Assembly (NCBI GenBank): GCA_031371615.1
Contig: JANMJY010000268.1
Coordinates: 1 to 17,938 of the forward strand
Direction: 5' to 3'
DNA length: 17,938 nt
From: Gaiellasilicea sp031371615
GTDB lineage: Bacteria; Actinomycetota; Thermoleophilia; Gaiellales; Gaiellaceae
Every line of letters starts with the position of its first letter. The stretch's first letter is position 1. The notes beneath the pieces are model-generated. The model was not told the DNA's origin. It did not search any database and saw nothing but the letters and a program-made list of their open reading frames with translations. This document shows, one piece after another, positions 1 through 9,105 of the stretch. The position numbers were made by a program, and so were the translations under genes.

Positions 1-44
1 CCTGACAAGCCACGTTGTCGCGGCGGGCTGCGCTCGGCCGTGAC

Positions 45-50
45 TAGACT
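45..50 (+). promoter_or_regulatory. -10 element TAGACT for leaderless M20 gene
   Basis: TAGACT lies 7 bases before the GTG at 58, which would place transcription initiation at or very near the start codon. No good -35 match is visible at the usual distance. The same hexamer with the same 7-base gap precedes the acyl-CoA dehydrogenase gene. Confidence 0.6.
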
Positions 51-57
51 CGCCGCC

Positions 58-1378
58 GTGAGCGCACTCCCGCAGGAATGGTTGGACGAGCTCTCCGAGC
101 TCCTGCGCATCCCGTCGGTGAGCGCCGATCCGGCGCATCAGGCCGACCTCGAGCAAGCGGCGGAATGGGTCGCCGACAAGCTCCGGCGCAGCGGTGGCGA
201 GGCCGAGCTCGTTCCGTACGGGAAGCGGCCGCTCGTCGTGGGCGAGATCCGCGCCTCCGCTGACGCCGCGAGCGCGCCGACGATCCTCTGCTACGGCCAC
301 TTCGACGTGCAGCCACCGGCGCCGCTCGACCTCTGGGAATCGGACCCGTTCGAGGCGACGGTCCGCGGCGAGTGGCTCTACGCGCGCGGCGTCGCGGACG
401 ACAAGGGCCAGCTCTGGATGCTGCTGCACGCCGCGGGTCTGCTCGCCGCCGAGGGGGCGCTGCCGATCAACATCCGTGTCGTCTCGGACGGCGAGGAGGA
501 GGTGGGTGGCCAGTCGATCGTCCAGTTCCTGGAGCAGGACGAGCGCGGCGCCGACGCGTGCGTGATCTTCGACGGCGGCATGGAGAACCGGCACCTGCCT
601 GCGCTCTCGATCGCGACGCGCGGGCTCGCCGCCTTCAACATTCGCGTCCGGACTGGCGAGCGCGATCTCCACTCGGGGATGTACGGCAACGCGGCGCTGA
701 ACGCGATCCACGCGCTGACGACGACTCTGGGCGGCATCCTCCCGCGCGACGGCCGCGTGCCCGAGGCGCTGCGGGTCGGCATCGCACCGGTAACCGACGA
801 GGAGCGTGCAGGCTGGGAGCTGCAGCCGGCGGGGGCCGAGGTGCTACGCGATGCGGGGGCGGTCCCGTACGACTCCGCGGCCGCCGACGAGTTCTACCTC
901 CGCACGACCGCCGAGAGCTCCGTCGACGTCAACGGCATCCTCGGCGGCAAGCCCGGCCTGAAGAACACGACCGTCGTCAGCCAGGCGCAGGCCAACTTCA
1001 CCGTCCGGCTCGCTCCCGGGCAGGACCCGAAGGTGATCGCGCCCGAGGTCGAACGCCTGCTGCACGAGGCCGCGCCCGAGGGGGCCATCGTGGAGGTCGA
1101 GGAGCTGGAGGGCTCGACGCGCCCGGGCCTCGTCGACCCGAGCTCGCCCGTGATCAAGCTCGCCCAGGACGCCTTCGAGAGCGCGTTCGGAGTCCGCCCG
1201 ATCCTCACCCGTTCCGGCGGGACGCTGCCGATCATGCCCGCGCTCGCCGACAAAGGGATCCCGACGATCCTGACCGGGTTCGCGCTTCCCGAGAGCAACG
1301 TCCACTCGCCGAACGAGCGGATGCTGGTGGAGTTCTTCCCTCGCGGCGTCGACACGATCAAGGAGCTGTACACCCGTC

Positions 1379-1395
<17 letters not shown>
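58..1395 (+). CDS. M20 family metallopeptidase (dipeptidase-like)
   Basis: Probable cytosolic zinc-dependent dipeptidase or carboxypeptidase-like hydrolase of the M20/M25/M40 family, releasing amino acids from small peptides. With the GTG at 58 the protein has 445 residues, normal for this group. Visible M20 landmarks are GHFDVQ (H81 and D83, metal ligand and helper Asp), VADDKG (D114, bridging metal ligand), DGEEEVGG (E147 catalytic base, E148 metal ligand), FDGG (D172) and a C-terminal NVHSPNE (last His ligand). No signal peptide is seen. A GTG at 40 is also in frame, but it overlaps the TAGACT hexamer at 45-50; 58 is preferred because it fits the leaderless spacing used elsewhere in the window. 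The 3' end overlaps the next peptidase gene, so the two are probably co-transcribed and act together in peptide turnover. Exact substrate unknown. Confidence 0.9.
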
Positions 1396-2659
<1,264 letters not shown>

Positions 2660-2728
2660 GTATTTCCTGCGAAGACCCCTGCAGGGAGCCGCTTCGCGGC
2701 CCCAAAAGAGCAGCGCGCCGCCAACCTC
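2660..2728. terminator. Convergent intergenic spacer with GC-rich hairpin
   Basis: Short spacer between convergent genes. It contains a perfect 10-base palindrome, CCCTGCAGGG (2677-2686), followed by a GCCGC-TTC-GCGGC hairpin (2688-2700). Neither is followed by a run of T, so a bidirectional terminator is only inferred from position and stem strength. The spacer also holds one copy of a 21-base element found again at 10892-10912. Confidence 0.4.
2669..2689 (+). repeat. Intergenic 21-base element, copy 1
   Basis: Begins GCGAAGACCCCTG, followed by CAGGGAGC. It matches the copy at 10892-10912 at 19 of 21 positions, and both copies lie outside coding sequence. Function unknown. Confidence 0.4.
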
Positions 2729-3652
2729 CTAGCTGAACGGCGCCGGCGTCGCTCCGAGCTTCGGGATCGAGACGCGCGCGATCGCGCTGAACGGGGACGG
2801 CCTGCACGCCTGGCAGACGCCGACGTCGCAGGCTACCGAGAGGAAGACGAACGCCTCCTCCCGCGTGAAACCCCACTGGTCCACGAGCAGCTTCGCCGCG
2901 TCTTCCGCCGCTCCCTGCATGGCCTCGTGGAAGTCGCCGCCCGAGGTCCCGTGCGTGAGCCATGCGTGCGGTAGTTCGGTGACGGGCCACGTCGCCTGCT
3001 TCCCTTTCAAGACGCCGAAGCGGGCGACGACCTCGCCCGCGATCTCGACGCCGGTACCGCAGATCTCGCCGTCGCCCATCGAGGCGTGCATGTCGCCGAC
3101 CGCGAACAGCCCGCCGGGCTGCTGCACCGGAAAATAGAGCGTCGCTCCCGGCCCGTGCAGATGGTCATCGAGGTTGCCGCCGTGCCTGCCTGCCCAGCCG
3201 TTTGCGATCTCCTCGCCGTCCGTCGCCACGCCGACGACGCCGACCATCGGCCGCAACGGGAAGCTGATCCGATCGTTCATGTGGATCGTGTCGTCCTCCA
3301 CGTCGAAGACGTAGGTGACCGGGGAGCGCACCGTGTCGATTAGCTGCCCGAACTCCGGGATGATCGTGGCGAAGCCACGGGGCCCCGGCTTCACCTCTAG
3401 CAGCTCGACGACGAGCGAGTCGCCCGGCTCGGCCCCGCGCACCGCGACCGGCCCGGTGGCGCTGTTCACGCGCGAGAAGTCGATGTCGGTGACAAGGTCC
3501 GACTCGGATTGGATCTGGCCGGTGAAGCAGTCGTTCGTCTCGAAGCGGACGACTGCTCCGGGCTCGACTTCGAGCACCGGCTCGAGCTCGGGCCCGAAGC
3601 CCCAGATGAACTGGTCTCGGGTGACGACGTGGTCAACGGCAAGTGTGGCCAT
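2729..3652 (-). CDS. Acetamidase/formamidase family protein
   Basis: Member of the FmdA/AmdA family, which hydrolyses short amides such as acetamide or formamide to ammonia and the carboxylic acid. The product is 307 residues without a signal peptide, so cytosolic. Family marks include the N-terminal substrate-side segment with ETNDCFTGQI, a GRHGGNLDDH motif in the middle, and the strongly conserved GDMHASMGDGEICGTGVE metal-site region. The ATG at 3652 is preceded by a GGGAGGA Shine-Dalgarno-like stretch about 10 bases upstream, unlike the leaderless genes nearby. The gene sits 48 bases after the amidohydrolase on the same strand, so the two probably form an operon. The C-terminus carries a Cys pair (CDVGVCQAC) with no assigned role. 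The true amide substrate cannot be told from sequence. Confidence 0.88.
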   Translation of the reverse strand: MATLAVDHVVTRDQFIWGFGPELEPVLEVEPGAVVRFETNDCFTGQIQSESDLVTDIDFSRVNSATGPVAVRGAEPGDSLVVELLEVKPGPRGFATIIPEFGQLIDTVRSPVTYVFDVEDDTIHMNDRISFPLRPMVGVVGVATDGEEIANGWAGRHGGNLDDHLHGPGATLYFPVQQPGGLFAVGDMHASMGDGEICGTGVEIAGEVVARFGVLKGKQATWPVTELPHAWLTHGTSGGDFHEAMQGAAEDAAKLLVDQWGFTREEAFVFLSVACDVGVCQACRPSPFSAIARVSIPKLGATPAPFS

Positions 3653-3700
3653 CAGGGGACGATCCTCCCATGCTCGCTACGGCTGGTTCAAGCCCGGAGG

Positions 3701-5248
3701 TCAGTCCCACGGCGGCGGGTTGTGCACCCACCGGCCGCCGACCATCGTCGCGACGACCTGAATTTGCGGTAACGCCTGCGGGTCGCACGTGACGGGGTCC
3801 CTGTCGAGCACGACCAGGTCGGCGAGATAGCCCGGCAGGAGCTTCCCGCGCCGCCGTTCGTCGCCTGACAGCCAGGCGGGCGCGACGCACGTCGCGTGTA
3901 GTGCCTGCTCGACCGTCAACGCCTCCTCCGGTCGCCAGCCGGGCCGCCCGTCGATCGACCGCAGCACGCCGGCGGCGATCCCGCTGAGCGGGTCAAGCTC
4001 CTCGACGGGAGCGTCCGAGCCGTTCGCGACGACGGCGCCCGAGTCGAGCAGCGAGCGGAAAGCGTAGGTGCCGTCGAGCCGGTCGGGCCACAACCGCTCG
4101 GCGAGGTCGCGGTCGGACGGAGCGTGCGAGAACTGCACAGAGCAGGCCACGCCGAGCGCTGCGAAGCGGGGAAGATCCTCCGGAGTCAGGCACTGGGCGT
4201 GCTCGATTCGCTGGCGCAGGCCCTTCGGCGCCCACGCCTCCCGCGTCGCCTCGAACGCGTCGAGCGCGTTCCGGTTCGCTAGATCGCCGATCGCGTGCAC
4301 GCCGACGGGCCAGCCGCGCTCGGCGCCGCGCCGGACGATCTCCTCCAGTTCGGCTCGGCTCGTCAGCTCGACTCCGGTGCCGTCGGTCAGGAGCGCCGTC
4401 TGGGAGCCGAGCGTCCCGTCCATGAAGCACTTGAGGTAGCCGATCCGAAGAAACTCGTCGCCGAAGCCCGAGTGAATCGCGAGCGCAGCCGCGTCGTCGA
4501 GGAGCTCGTGCGGGATCGAGCCCCAGACGCGCACCGAGAGGCTCCCTTCGTCGCGAAGCCGCTGGAAGATCCCCGGCGAGCCGAGCCAGCCGTCCTTGTC
4601 GTGGATCGCAGTGACACCGCGGGAGCCTGCGAGCTTGATGCCGGCACGCGTCGCCTCGGCCCACTCCTCGTCCGTGGTGAGCACGTAGCGGTTGCGGAAC
4701 CGCCACGCCGACTCCTCGCGGAGGACGCCCGTCGGTTCGCCGTGCTCGTCCCGCTCGACGACGCCGCCCGGGAGCTCGAGGTCGCCACCTGCCACCGCGA
4801 GCGCCGCCGAGTTGAGCCAGGCCGAGTGGTAGTCCTTGGAGATCATGATCGCCGGCGTCTCGCCGGTGACTGCATCGAGCGCCTCCTTCGTCGGCTCGGC
4901 CCTGACTCCATTTCTGGGATTCCAGTCGCCGTCGCGCCAGCCGTAACCACGCAGCCAGCGCCCCGGCGCAACTTCGGCCTCGCGGATGCGCGACAGCGCG
5001 TCGTCGAGTGACGCGCAGCCGTCGAGCTTCACCTGGCGCTGAGCCAGCGACCAGGTCGGAAAGTGGACGTGGGAGTCGGTGAAGCCGGGCAGGACGCAAC
5101 GCCCGCCGAGGTCGACGACCTCCGGGCTCGCAAGCGCGGTCTCGTGCACCCCGACCCCACCCGCGACGTACGCGCCCGCGATCGCGAGCGCGCGGCTGGC
5201 CGGCAGGGCAGGGTCCATCGTCCGGATGACGCCGTTCTCGAGGATCAC
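3701..5248 (-). CDS. YtcJ-like amidohydrolase (amidohydrolase 3 family)
   Basis: Metal-dependent hydrolase of the amidohydrolase superfamily, 515 residues, with a TIM-barrel layout. Visible features are the N-terminal beta-sandwich start (LENGVIRTMDPALPASRALAI), the FTDSHVHF metal motif (H60, H62), a Lys in YLKCFMDG near residue 273 in the usual position of the bridging lysine, VHAIGD (H318), RIEHAQCL (H350) and NGSDAPVE (D412, catalytic Asp). No signal peptide is visible, so it is likely cytosolic. The GTG at 5248 fits both the family N-terminus and the TAGGCT hexamer upstream. It probably forms an operon with the acetamidase/formamidase downstream, suggesting sequential hydrolysis of N-acyl, N-formyl or cyclic amide compounds (inference). 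The exact substrate of YtcJ-type enzymes is usually unknown. Confidence 0.88.
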   Translation of the reverse strand: MILENGVIRTMDPALPASRALAIAGAYVAGGVGVHETALASPEVVDLGGRCVLPGFTDSHVHFPTWSLAQRQVKLDGCASLDDALSRIREAEVAPGRWLRGYGWRDGDWNPRNGVRAEPTKEALDAVTGETPAIMISKDYHSAWLNSAALAVAGGDLELPGGVVERDEHGEPTGVLREESAWRFRNRYVLTTDEEWAEATRAGIKLAGSRGVTAIHDKDGWLGSPGIFQRLRDEGSLSVRVWGSIPHELLDDAAALAIHSGFGDEFLRIGYLKCFMDGTLGSQTALLTDGTGVELTSRAELEEIVRRGAERGWPVGVHAIGDLANRNALDAFEATREAWAPKGLRQRIEHAQCLTPEDLPRFAALGVACSVQFSHAPSDRDLAERLWPDRLDGTYAFRSLLDSGAVVANGSDAPVEELDPLSGIAAGVLRSIDGRPGWRPEEALTVEQALHATCVAPAWLSGDERRRGKLLPGYLADLVVLDRDPVTCDPQALPQIQVVATMVGGRWVHNPPPWD

Positions 5249-5256
5249 CGGCGGTG

Positions 5257-5262
5257 AGCCTA
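5257..5262 (-). promoter_or_regulatory. -10 element TAGGCT for amidohydrolase operon
   Basis: On the minus strand TAGGCT lies 8 bases before the GTG at 5248. It overlaps the palindrome CCTAGCTAGG (5259-5268) shared with the opposite-strand promoter of the fumarylacetoacetase gene. Confidence 0.5.
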
Positions 5263-5264
5263 GC

Positions 5265-5270
5265 TAGGGT
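5265..5270 (+). promoter_or_regulatory. -10 element TAGGGT for fumarylacetoacetase
   Basis: TAGGGT lies 6 bases before the GTG at 5277, consistent with a leaderless transcript. It shares the central palindrome with the divergent amidohydrolase promoter, so only 28 bases separate the two start codons. Confidence 0.5.
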
Positions 5271-5276
5271 CCGCGC

Positions 5277-6335
5277 GTGCAGGGCTTCGGCACGTTCACG
5301 CGAGGCGGTGGCGCGCAGCGCTTCGGCTTCCGCTCCGGCGACGCCGTCGTCGACCTCGGCGAGGGCTCGCTCGACGCGCTCCTGCCACGAGGCCGTGCGG
5401 CCTGGGAGCGAGCGACCGAGGACGCCATAGCGGCGGCGGCCACCGGCGACACGATCCCGCTCGCCGACGTCGAGCCGCTGCTTCCGTTCACCGTTGCTGA
5501 CTACGTCGACTTCTACTCGTCGCTCGAGCACGCGACGAACATCGGCCGCATGTTCCGCCCCGACTCCGAGCCGCTGCTCCCGAACTGGCGGCACCTGCCC
5601 GTCGGCTATCACGGCCGCGCCGGGACGGTCGTTGTCAGCGGCACTCCTGTGCGCCGGCCACAGGGGCAGGCCAAGGCGCCGGACGCCGAAACGCCGACCT
5701 TCGGGCCGTCGCACCGGCTCGACCTCGAGCTCGAGTTGGGCTTCGTCGTCGGCGTCCCCAGCACGCGCGGCGAGCCCGTGCCCGCGTCCGGGTTCCGCGA
5801 GCACGTATTCGGCGTCCTGCTCGTCAACGACTGGAGCGCCCGCGACCTCCAGGCCTGGGAGTACGTGCCGCTCGGCCCGTTTCTCGGCAAGAGCTTCGCA
5901 ACGTCGATCTCGGCCTGGGTGACGCCGCTGGCGCTGCTCGAAGACCGCCGCGTCGCCGCGCCCAGCCAGGACCCCGAGCCGCTGCCGCACCTCCGCGTCG
6001 AGGGCGACTGGGCTCTCGACCTGCCGCTCGAGGTGGAGCTGAACGGCACCGTCATCTCACGTGGGAACGCCCGCAGCCTCTACTGGACGATGCCGCAGCA
6101 GCTCGCCCATGCGACGTCGAACGGCGCGAGCATACGCACCGGCGACCTGATGGCCTCGGGGACGATCTCCGGCGCCGACCGGGGCAGCGAGGGCAGCCTG
6201 ATCGAGCTGACCCGGAACGGGACGGAGCCGATTCGTGTCGGCGACGGCACGAGGACGTTCCTCGAGGACGGGGACGAGGTCGTCCTGCGCGCCGACCCGC
6301 TCGCCGAGGTCCGCGGCCGCGTCGAACCGGCTTAG
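5277..6335 (+). CDS. fahA: Fumarylacetoacetase
   Basis: Cleaves fumarylacetoacetate to fumarate and acetoacetate, the last step of tyrosine/homogentisate degradation. It has 352 residues, shorter than animal FAH (about 420) mainly at the N-terminus. Every catalytic or metal position I can place from mouse FAH is present at constant spacing: D78 (D126) and H85 (H133) in DFYSSLEHATNIG, E151 and E153 (E199, E201) in LELELGF, D185, R189, Q192 and Y196 (D233, R237, Q240, Y244) in NDWSARDLQAWEY, and K205 (K253) in LGKSF. The TGDLMASGTISG loop completes the site. Residue numbering of the mouse enzyme is from memory. The GTG start follows a TAGGGT hexamer. The next gene begins directly after its stop. 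No other tyrosine-catabolic gene is in the window. Confidence 0.93.
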   Translation: MQGFGTFTRGGGAQRFGFRSGDAVVDLGEGSLDALLPRGRAAWERATEDAIAAAATGDTIPLADVEPLLPFTVADYVDFYSSLEHATNIGRMFRPDSEPLLPNWRHLPVGYHGRAGTVVVSGTPVRRPQGQAKAPDAETPTFGPSHRLDLELELGFVVGVPSTRGEPVPASGFREHVFGVLLVNDWSARDLQAWEYVPLGPFLGKSFATSISAWVTPLALLEDRRVAAPSQDPEPLPHLRVEGDWALDLPLEVELNGTVISRGNARSLYWTMPQQLAHATSNGASIRTGDLMASGTISGADRGSEGSLIELTRNGTEPIRVGDGTRTFLEDGDEVVLRADPLAEVRGRVEPA

Positions 6336-7670
6336 ATGAGCTGGCGCTCGCACCTCTACGCGGCGGTTCGTCACGCCCGTGAGCCGAAGGTCCTGCTCGT
6401 GAGGAGCGACCGGTCGTGGAGGCTCCCGCACGTCCTCGTCCGGGATCAGGTCTGGGCCGCGAATGCGAAAGTCGTCGTGCCCGCTTTCGAGCAGCGCCTG
6501 GCGACACGTCTCTGGCTGCTGCGGCTGCTCGACGAGACCGAGGACGCGGCGGCCAAGCGGCTCGACACGACTTTCGAAATGGAGCTGGTGGATCCCCATT
6601 GGAGCGCGCCGGCACACGGACGGTGGGTCGGAAGCGCCGAGCTGGCGCAGCTGCGGCTCAAGGACGAGCAACAGCGTCCCGTCCTGGCGGCGTACCTCGA
6701 CGCTCTCGAGCGGGACGAGTCTCCGGCTCAGCGACCTTCGTGGGCGCAGCCCGGGTGGCTCCCCGAGGTGCGCGAATGGATCGAGCGAGAGGCGGCGCGG
6801 CTCGGACACACCGTCCTGGGGCTCGAGCAGGTCAAGCACTGGAGCATCTCGTCCGTCCTGCGGATCGAGACCGACGGCGCCGACCTCTACTTCAAGGTTC
6901 CGGCGCGGCTGCCGCTCTTCGTCGAGGAAGCGAGGTTGACCGCTGGGCTTGCCGAACGGTTTCCCGACCACGTCCCTGCTCCACTGGCCATCGACGAGAA
7001 GCGCGGGTGGCTGCTGCTGCCCGCGTTCGACGAGCTGTTCGGATGGGATGCGCCGCTCGACGACCGCCGGGAGGCACTGCGGCGGTTCGCCGAGCTGCAG
7101 CGACGCACTTCCGAGCTGACCCACGAGCTCCTCGCCGAAGGCTGCCTGGACCGGCGGCTGGATGTCCTGGAGACGCAGGTCGACCCGCTCGTGAACGACC
7201 CCGAGGCGGTCGCCCGCCTCACCGCCGAGGAGGTCGCAGAGCTCAGACGTCTGGCTCCTTGGCTGAAGGAGGTCTGCCGTCGCCTCGCGGCTTTCGAGCT
7301 TCCCTCGACACTCGTGCACGGCGATCTGCACATGCTCAACGTCGCCCGGCTCGACCGCGAGCTCGTTTACTTCGACTGGACCGACGCCTGCATCGCCCAC
7401 CCCTTCATCGATCTCCTCTGCCTGACGTGGGAAAAGGACGAAACCAGTCGCGCCGCTCTGCTCGAGGCGTATCTCGAACCGTGGCAGGGAGTCGAGACGG
7501 CCGAGCGCCTGCAGGAGGCCGTCGCGCTGGCGAGCGTCGTGATTCCTCTACACCACGCGGTTTCCTACCGGCACATCGTCGCCGGCCTCGAGCCTGCCGC
7601 CAAGCCCGAGCTCGATGCGACGCACAACTTCCTCCGGCGGGTGCTGAGCAATGCAGTCCCGCTGAGCTGA
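6336..7670 (+). CDS. APH-fold phosphotransferase with extra N-terminal domain
   Basis: Aminoglycoside phosphotransferase/choline kinase-like small-molecule kinase, 444 residues. The kinase part covers roughly residues 165-435: the catalytic-loop motif VHGDLHMLNVA (Brenner motif with catalytic Asp and Asn), followed by YFDWTDACIAHPFIDL (metal-binding Asp in place of DFG). The first 140 or so residues are not part of that fold. They contain KVLLVRSDRSWRLPHVLV and a later RWVGSAELAQLRL segment, which resemble the first strands and C-terminal part of Nudix domains, but the Nudix box itself is absent. The ATG follows the fumarylacetoacetase TAG with no gap, so translation is probably coupled. The phosphorylated substrate is unknown. 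The neighbour suggests amino-acid or aromatic-compound metabolism, but that is a guess, and antibiotic resistance is not implied. Confidence 0.8.
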   Translation: MSWRSHLYAAVRHAREPKVLLVRSDRSWRLPHVLVRDQVWAANAKVVVPAFEQRLATRLWLLRLLDETEDAAAKRLDTTFEMELVDPHWSAPAHGRWVGSAELAQLRLKDEQQRPVLAAYLDALERDESPAQRPSWAQPGWLPEVREWIEREAARLGHTVLGLEQVKHWSISSVLRIETDGADLYFKVPARLPLFVEEARLTAGLAERFPDHVPAPLAIDEKRGWLLLPAFDELFGWDAPLDDRREALRRFAELQRRTSELTHELLAEGCLDRRLDVLETQVDPLVNDPEAVARLTAEEVAELRRLAPWLKEVCRRLAAFELPSTLVHGDLHMLNVARLDRELVYFDWTDACIAHPFIDLLCLTWEKDETSRAALLEAYLEPWQGVETAERLQEAVALASVVIPLHHAVSYRHIVAGLEPAAKPELDATHNFLRRVLSNAVPLS

Positions 7671-7672
7671 GA

Positions 7673-7703
7673 CCGCGGCGGCCCTGGGGGCTCGCCGCCG
7701 CGG
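7673..7703 (+). terminator. Hairpin downstream of fumarylacetoacetase/kinase operon
   Basis: CCGCGGCGGC at 7673-7682 pairs perfectly with GCCGCCGCGG at 7694-7703 across an 11-base loop, 2 bases after the kinase stop codon. No T-run follows, so it would be an atypical, stem-only terminator or 3' stabilising element. Confidence 0.55.
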
Positions 7704-7904
7704 CCCGGCCGCGCGTTACGCGCTGGAGCCGAACAGAATCCGCCACTGGAGAGGTGCAAAGGGCGAATTGCGAAGCTTTTGCTTCAGTTGAGCCGCAGTC
7801 ATTCTCGTTCCGCCTTTCGGCCGCAGGAACCAGTCGAGCCCACCATGCGTCGGGGCGGCCCGGGCGTCATCACTCCGGTGGGGTATTCGTGCCTAGGCGA
7901 GGAC

Positions 7905-7910
7905 TAGACT
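7905..7910 (+). promoter_or_regulatory. -10 element TAGACT for acyl-CoA dehydrogenase
   Basis: TAGACT lies 7 bases before the ATG at 7918, the same hexamer and gap as for the M20 gene. A leaderless transcript is inferred. There is no convincing -35 box. Confidence 0.6.
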
Positions 7911-7917
7911 CCGCGCC

Positions 7918-9099
7918 ATGGCCTGGGACGTTCTCTCCGAGGTGCAGCGCGAGATCCGCGAGCTCGTCCGGACGCTCGCGCGCGAGCGTGTGGCCCCGCG
8001 CGCGGCCGAGATCGACGAGTCGCACGAGTTTCCGTGGGACGTCGTCGAGCTCTTCAGAGAGCACGAGCTCTTCGGCCTCCTCTACGACGAGGAGTGGGGC
8101 GGCTCCGGAACCGGCACGCTCCTCGCGCTCGTCGCGATCGAGGAGGTCTCGAAGGTCTGCGCGACGAGCGGCCTGCTGCTCGCCGTGCAGGAGCTCGGCT
8201 CGCTCGGGCTCAAGCTCGCCGGCTCGCAGGCGCAGAAGGAGCAGTACCTGCCGAAGCTCGCCACCGGGGAGTGGCTGCCCGCGTACGCCCTGACGGAGGC
8301 CGGCTCGGGCTCCGATTCGGCGGCGATGCGCACGACGGCGGTCCGCAAAGGCGACGAGTACGTCCTCAATGGCAGCAAGCGCTTCATCACGAACGCCGGC
8401 GTCGCGAACCTCTACACCGTCTTCGCGAAGACTGATCCCGACGCCGGCCACTCGGGTATCTCTGCGTTCCTCGTGGAGGCGGAGACGCCCGGCTTCGCGG
8501 TCGCGCGACTCGAGGCGAAGCTGGGGATCTCCGGATCGACCACCGGCGAGCTCACCTTCGACGACGCGCGCATCCCTGCCGGCAACCTGCTGGGCGAGGA
8601 GGGCGCAGGGTTCAAGATCGCGATGAGGATCCTCGATCGCTCGCGGCCGGGCGTCGCTGCGCAGGCGCTCGGGATCGCGCAGGGCGCAACCGACTACGCG
8701 CTCGACTACGCGAAGACGCGCGAGACGATGGGCAAGCCGATCGCCGAGCACCAGCTGATCGCGGCCAAGCTCGCCGACATGGAGACCGCCTGCGAAGCCG
8801 CCCGTGGGCTGCTCTACCGCTTCGGCCAGATGTGCGACGACGGCGTCGACGACGCCGAGCTGACCAAGGCCTCGGCGATGGCGAAGCTCTTCTGCGGCGA
8901 TGTCGCCATGGACGTCACGATCGAGGCGGTCCAGATCCTCGGCGGCTATGGCTACATCAAGGAGTACCCGGTCGAACGCTTCATGCGCGACGCGAAGATC
9001 ACGCAGATCTACGAGGGCACGCAGGAGGTGCAGCGCCTCGTGATCGCCCGCGAGATGCTGCGGGAGAGCCGCGCGTTCCTGCTCGCGGGCGTCGGGTAG
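7918..9099 (+). CDS. Acyl-CoA dehydrogenase
   Basis: FAD-dependent acyl-CoA dehydrogenase that introduces the alpha-beta double bond in acyl-CoA and passes electrons to ETF. It has 393 residues, a typical length. Both classic signatures are visible: AYALTEAGSGSD near residues 122-133, and QILGGYGYIKEYPVERFMRD near 340-360. The catalytic Glu is in QIYEGTQEVQR (E366), the position used by short- and medium-chain and butyryl-CoA enzymes rather than the shifted position of isovaleryl or long-chain types. The FAD-contact segment RFITNAG is present. Chain length or branched-chain preference cannot be fixed. The leaderless promoter decides the ATG. A Cys-rich microprotein gene follows 6 bases after the stop. 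Confidence 0.93.
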   Translation: MAWDVLSEVQREIRELVRTLARERVAPRAAEIDESHEFPWDVVELFREHELFGLLYDEEWGGSGTGTLLALVAIEEVSKVCATSGLLLAVQELGSLGLKLAGSQAQKEQYLPKLATGEWLPAYALTEAGSGSDSAAMRTTAVRKGDEYVLNGSKRFITNAGVANLYTVFAKTDPDAGHSGISAFLVEAETPGFAVARLEAKLGISGSTTGELTFDDARIPAGNLLGEEGAGFKIAMRILDRSRPGVAAQALGIAQGATDYALDYAKTRETMGKPIAEHQLIAAKLADMETACEAARGLLYRFGQMCDDGVDDAELTKASAMAKLFCGDVAMDVTIEAVQILGGYGYIKEYPVERFMRDAKITQIYEGTQEVQRLVIAREMLRESRAFLLAGVG

Positions 9100-9105
9100 A
9101 GCAAC

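Larger units (their letters stand above)
7671..7917. other. Intergenic region before acyl-CoA dehydrogenase
   Basis: 247 bases without a credible gene. It opens with a strong GC hairpin (7673-7703). It then has an unusually AT-rich patch around 7735-7830 containing GAAGC-TTTT-GCTTC (7772-7785), a 5-bp stem with a T4 loop, and ends with the TAGACT promoter hexamer. A 20-codon reading from ATG 7845 ends in the promoter TAG and is not credible. A small RNA or 5' regulatory site in the AT-richer patch is possible but unsupported. Confidence 0.5.

Noticed and set aside
40..57. Upstream GTG start for the M20 dipeptidase-like gene
   Set aside because: It would overlap the TAGACT -10 hexamer, and the added six residues are not part of the M20 domain.
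3993..5990. 665-codon open frame on the minus strand across the amidohydrolase and fumarylacetoacetase genes
   Set aside because: Arg/Gly/Ala-rich low-complexity product that spans two well-supported genes, typical of antisense or off-frame openness in GC-rich DNA.
6336..7670. Antibiotic resistance role for the APH-fold protein
   Set aside because: The APH fold is shared by many metabolic kinases. Context is amino-acid catabolism, and nothing specific to aminoglycoside enzymes is visible.
7845..7907. 20-residue ORF before the acyl-CoA dehydrogenase
   Set aside because: Its stop is the TAG of the promoter hexamer, so it would lie upstream of the expected transcript. No family or ribosome binding site is seen.
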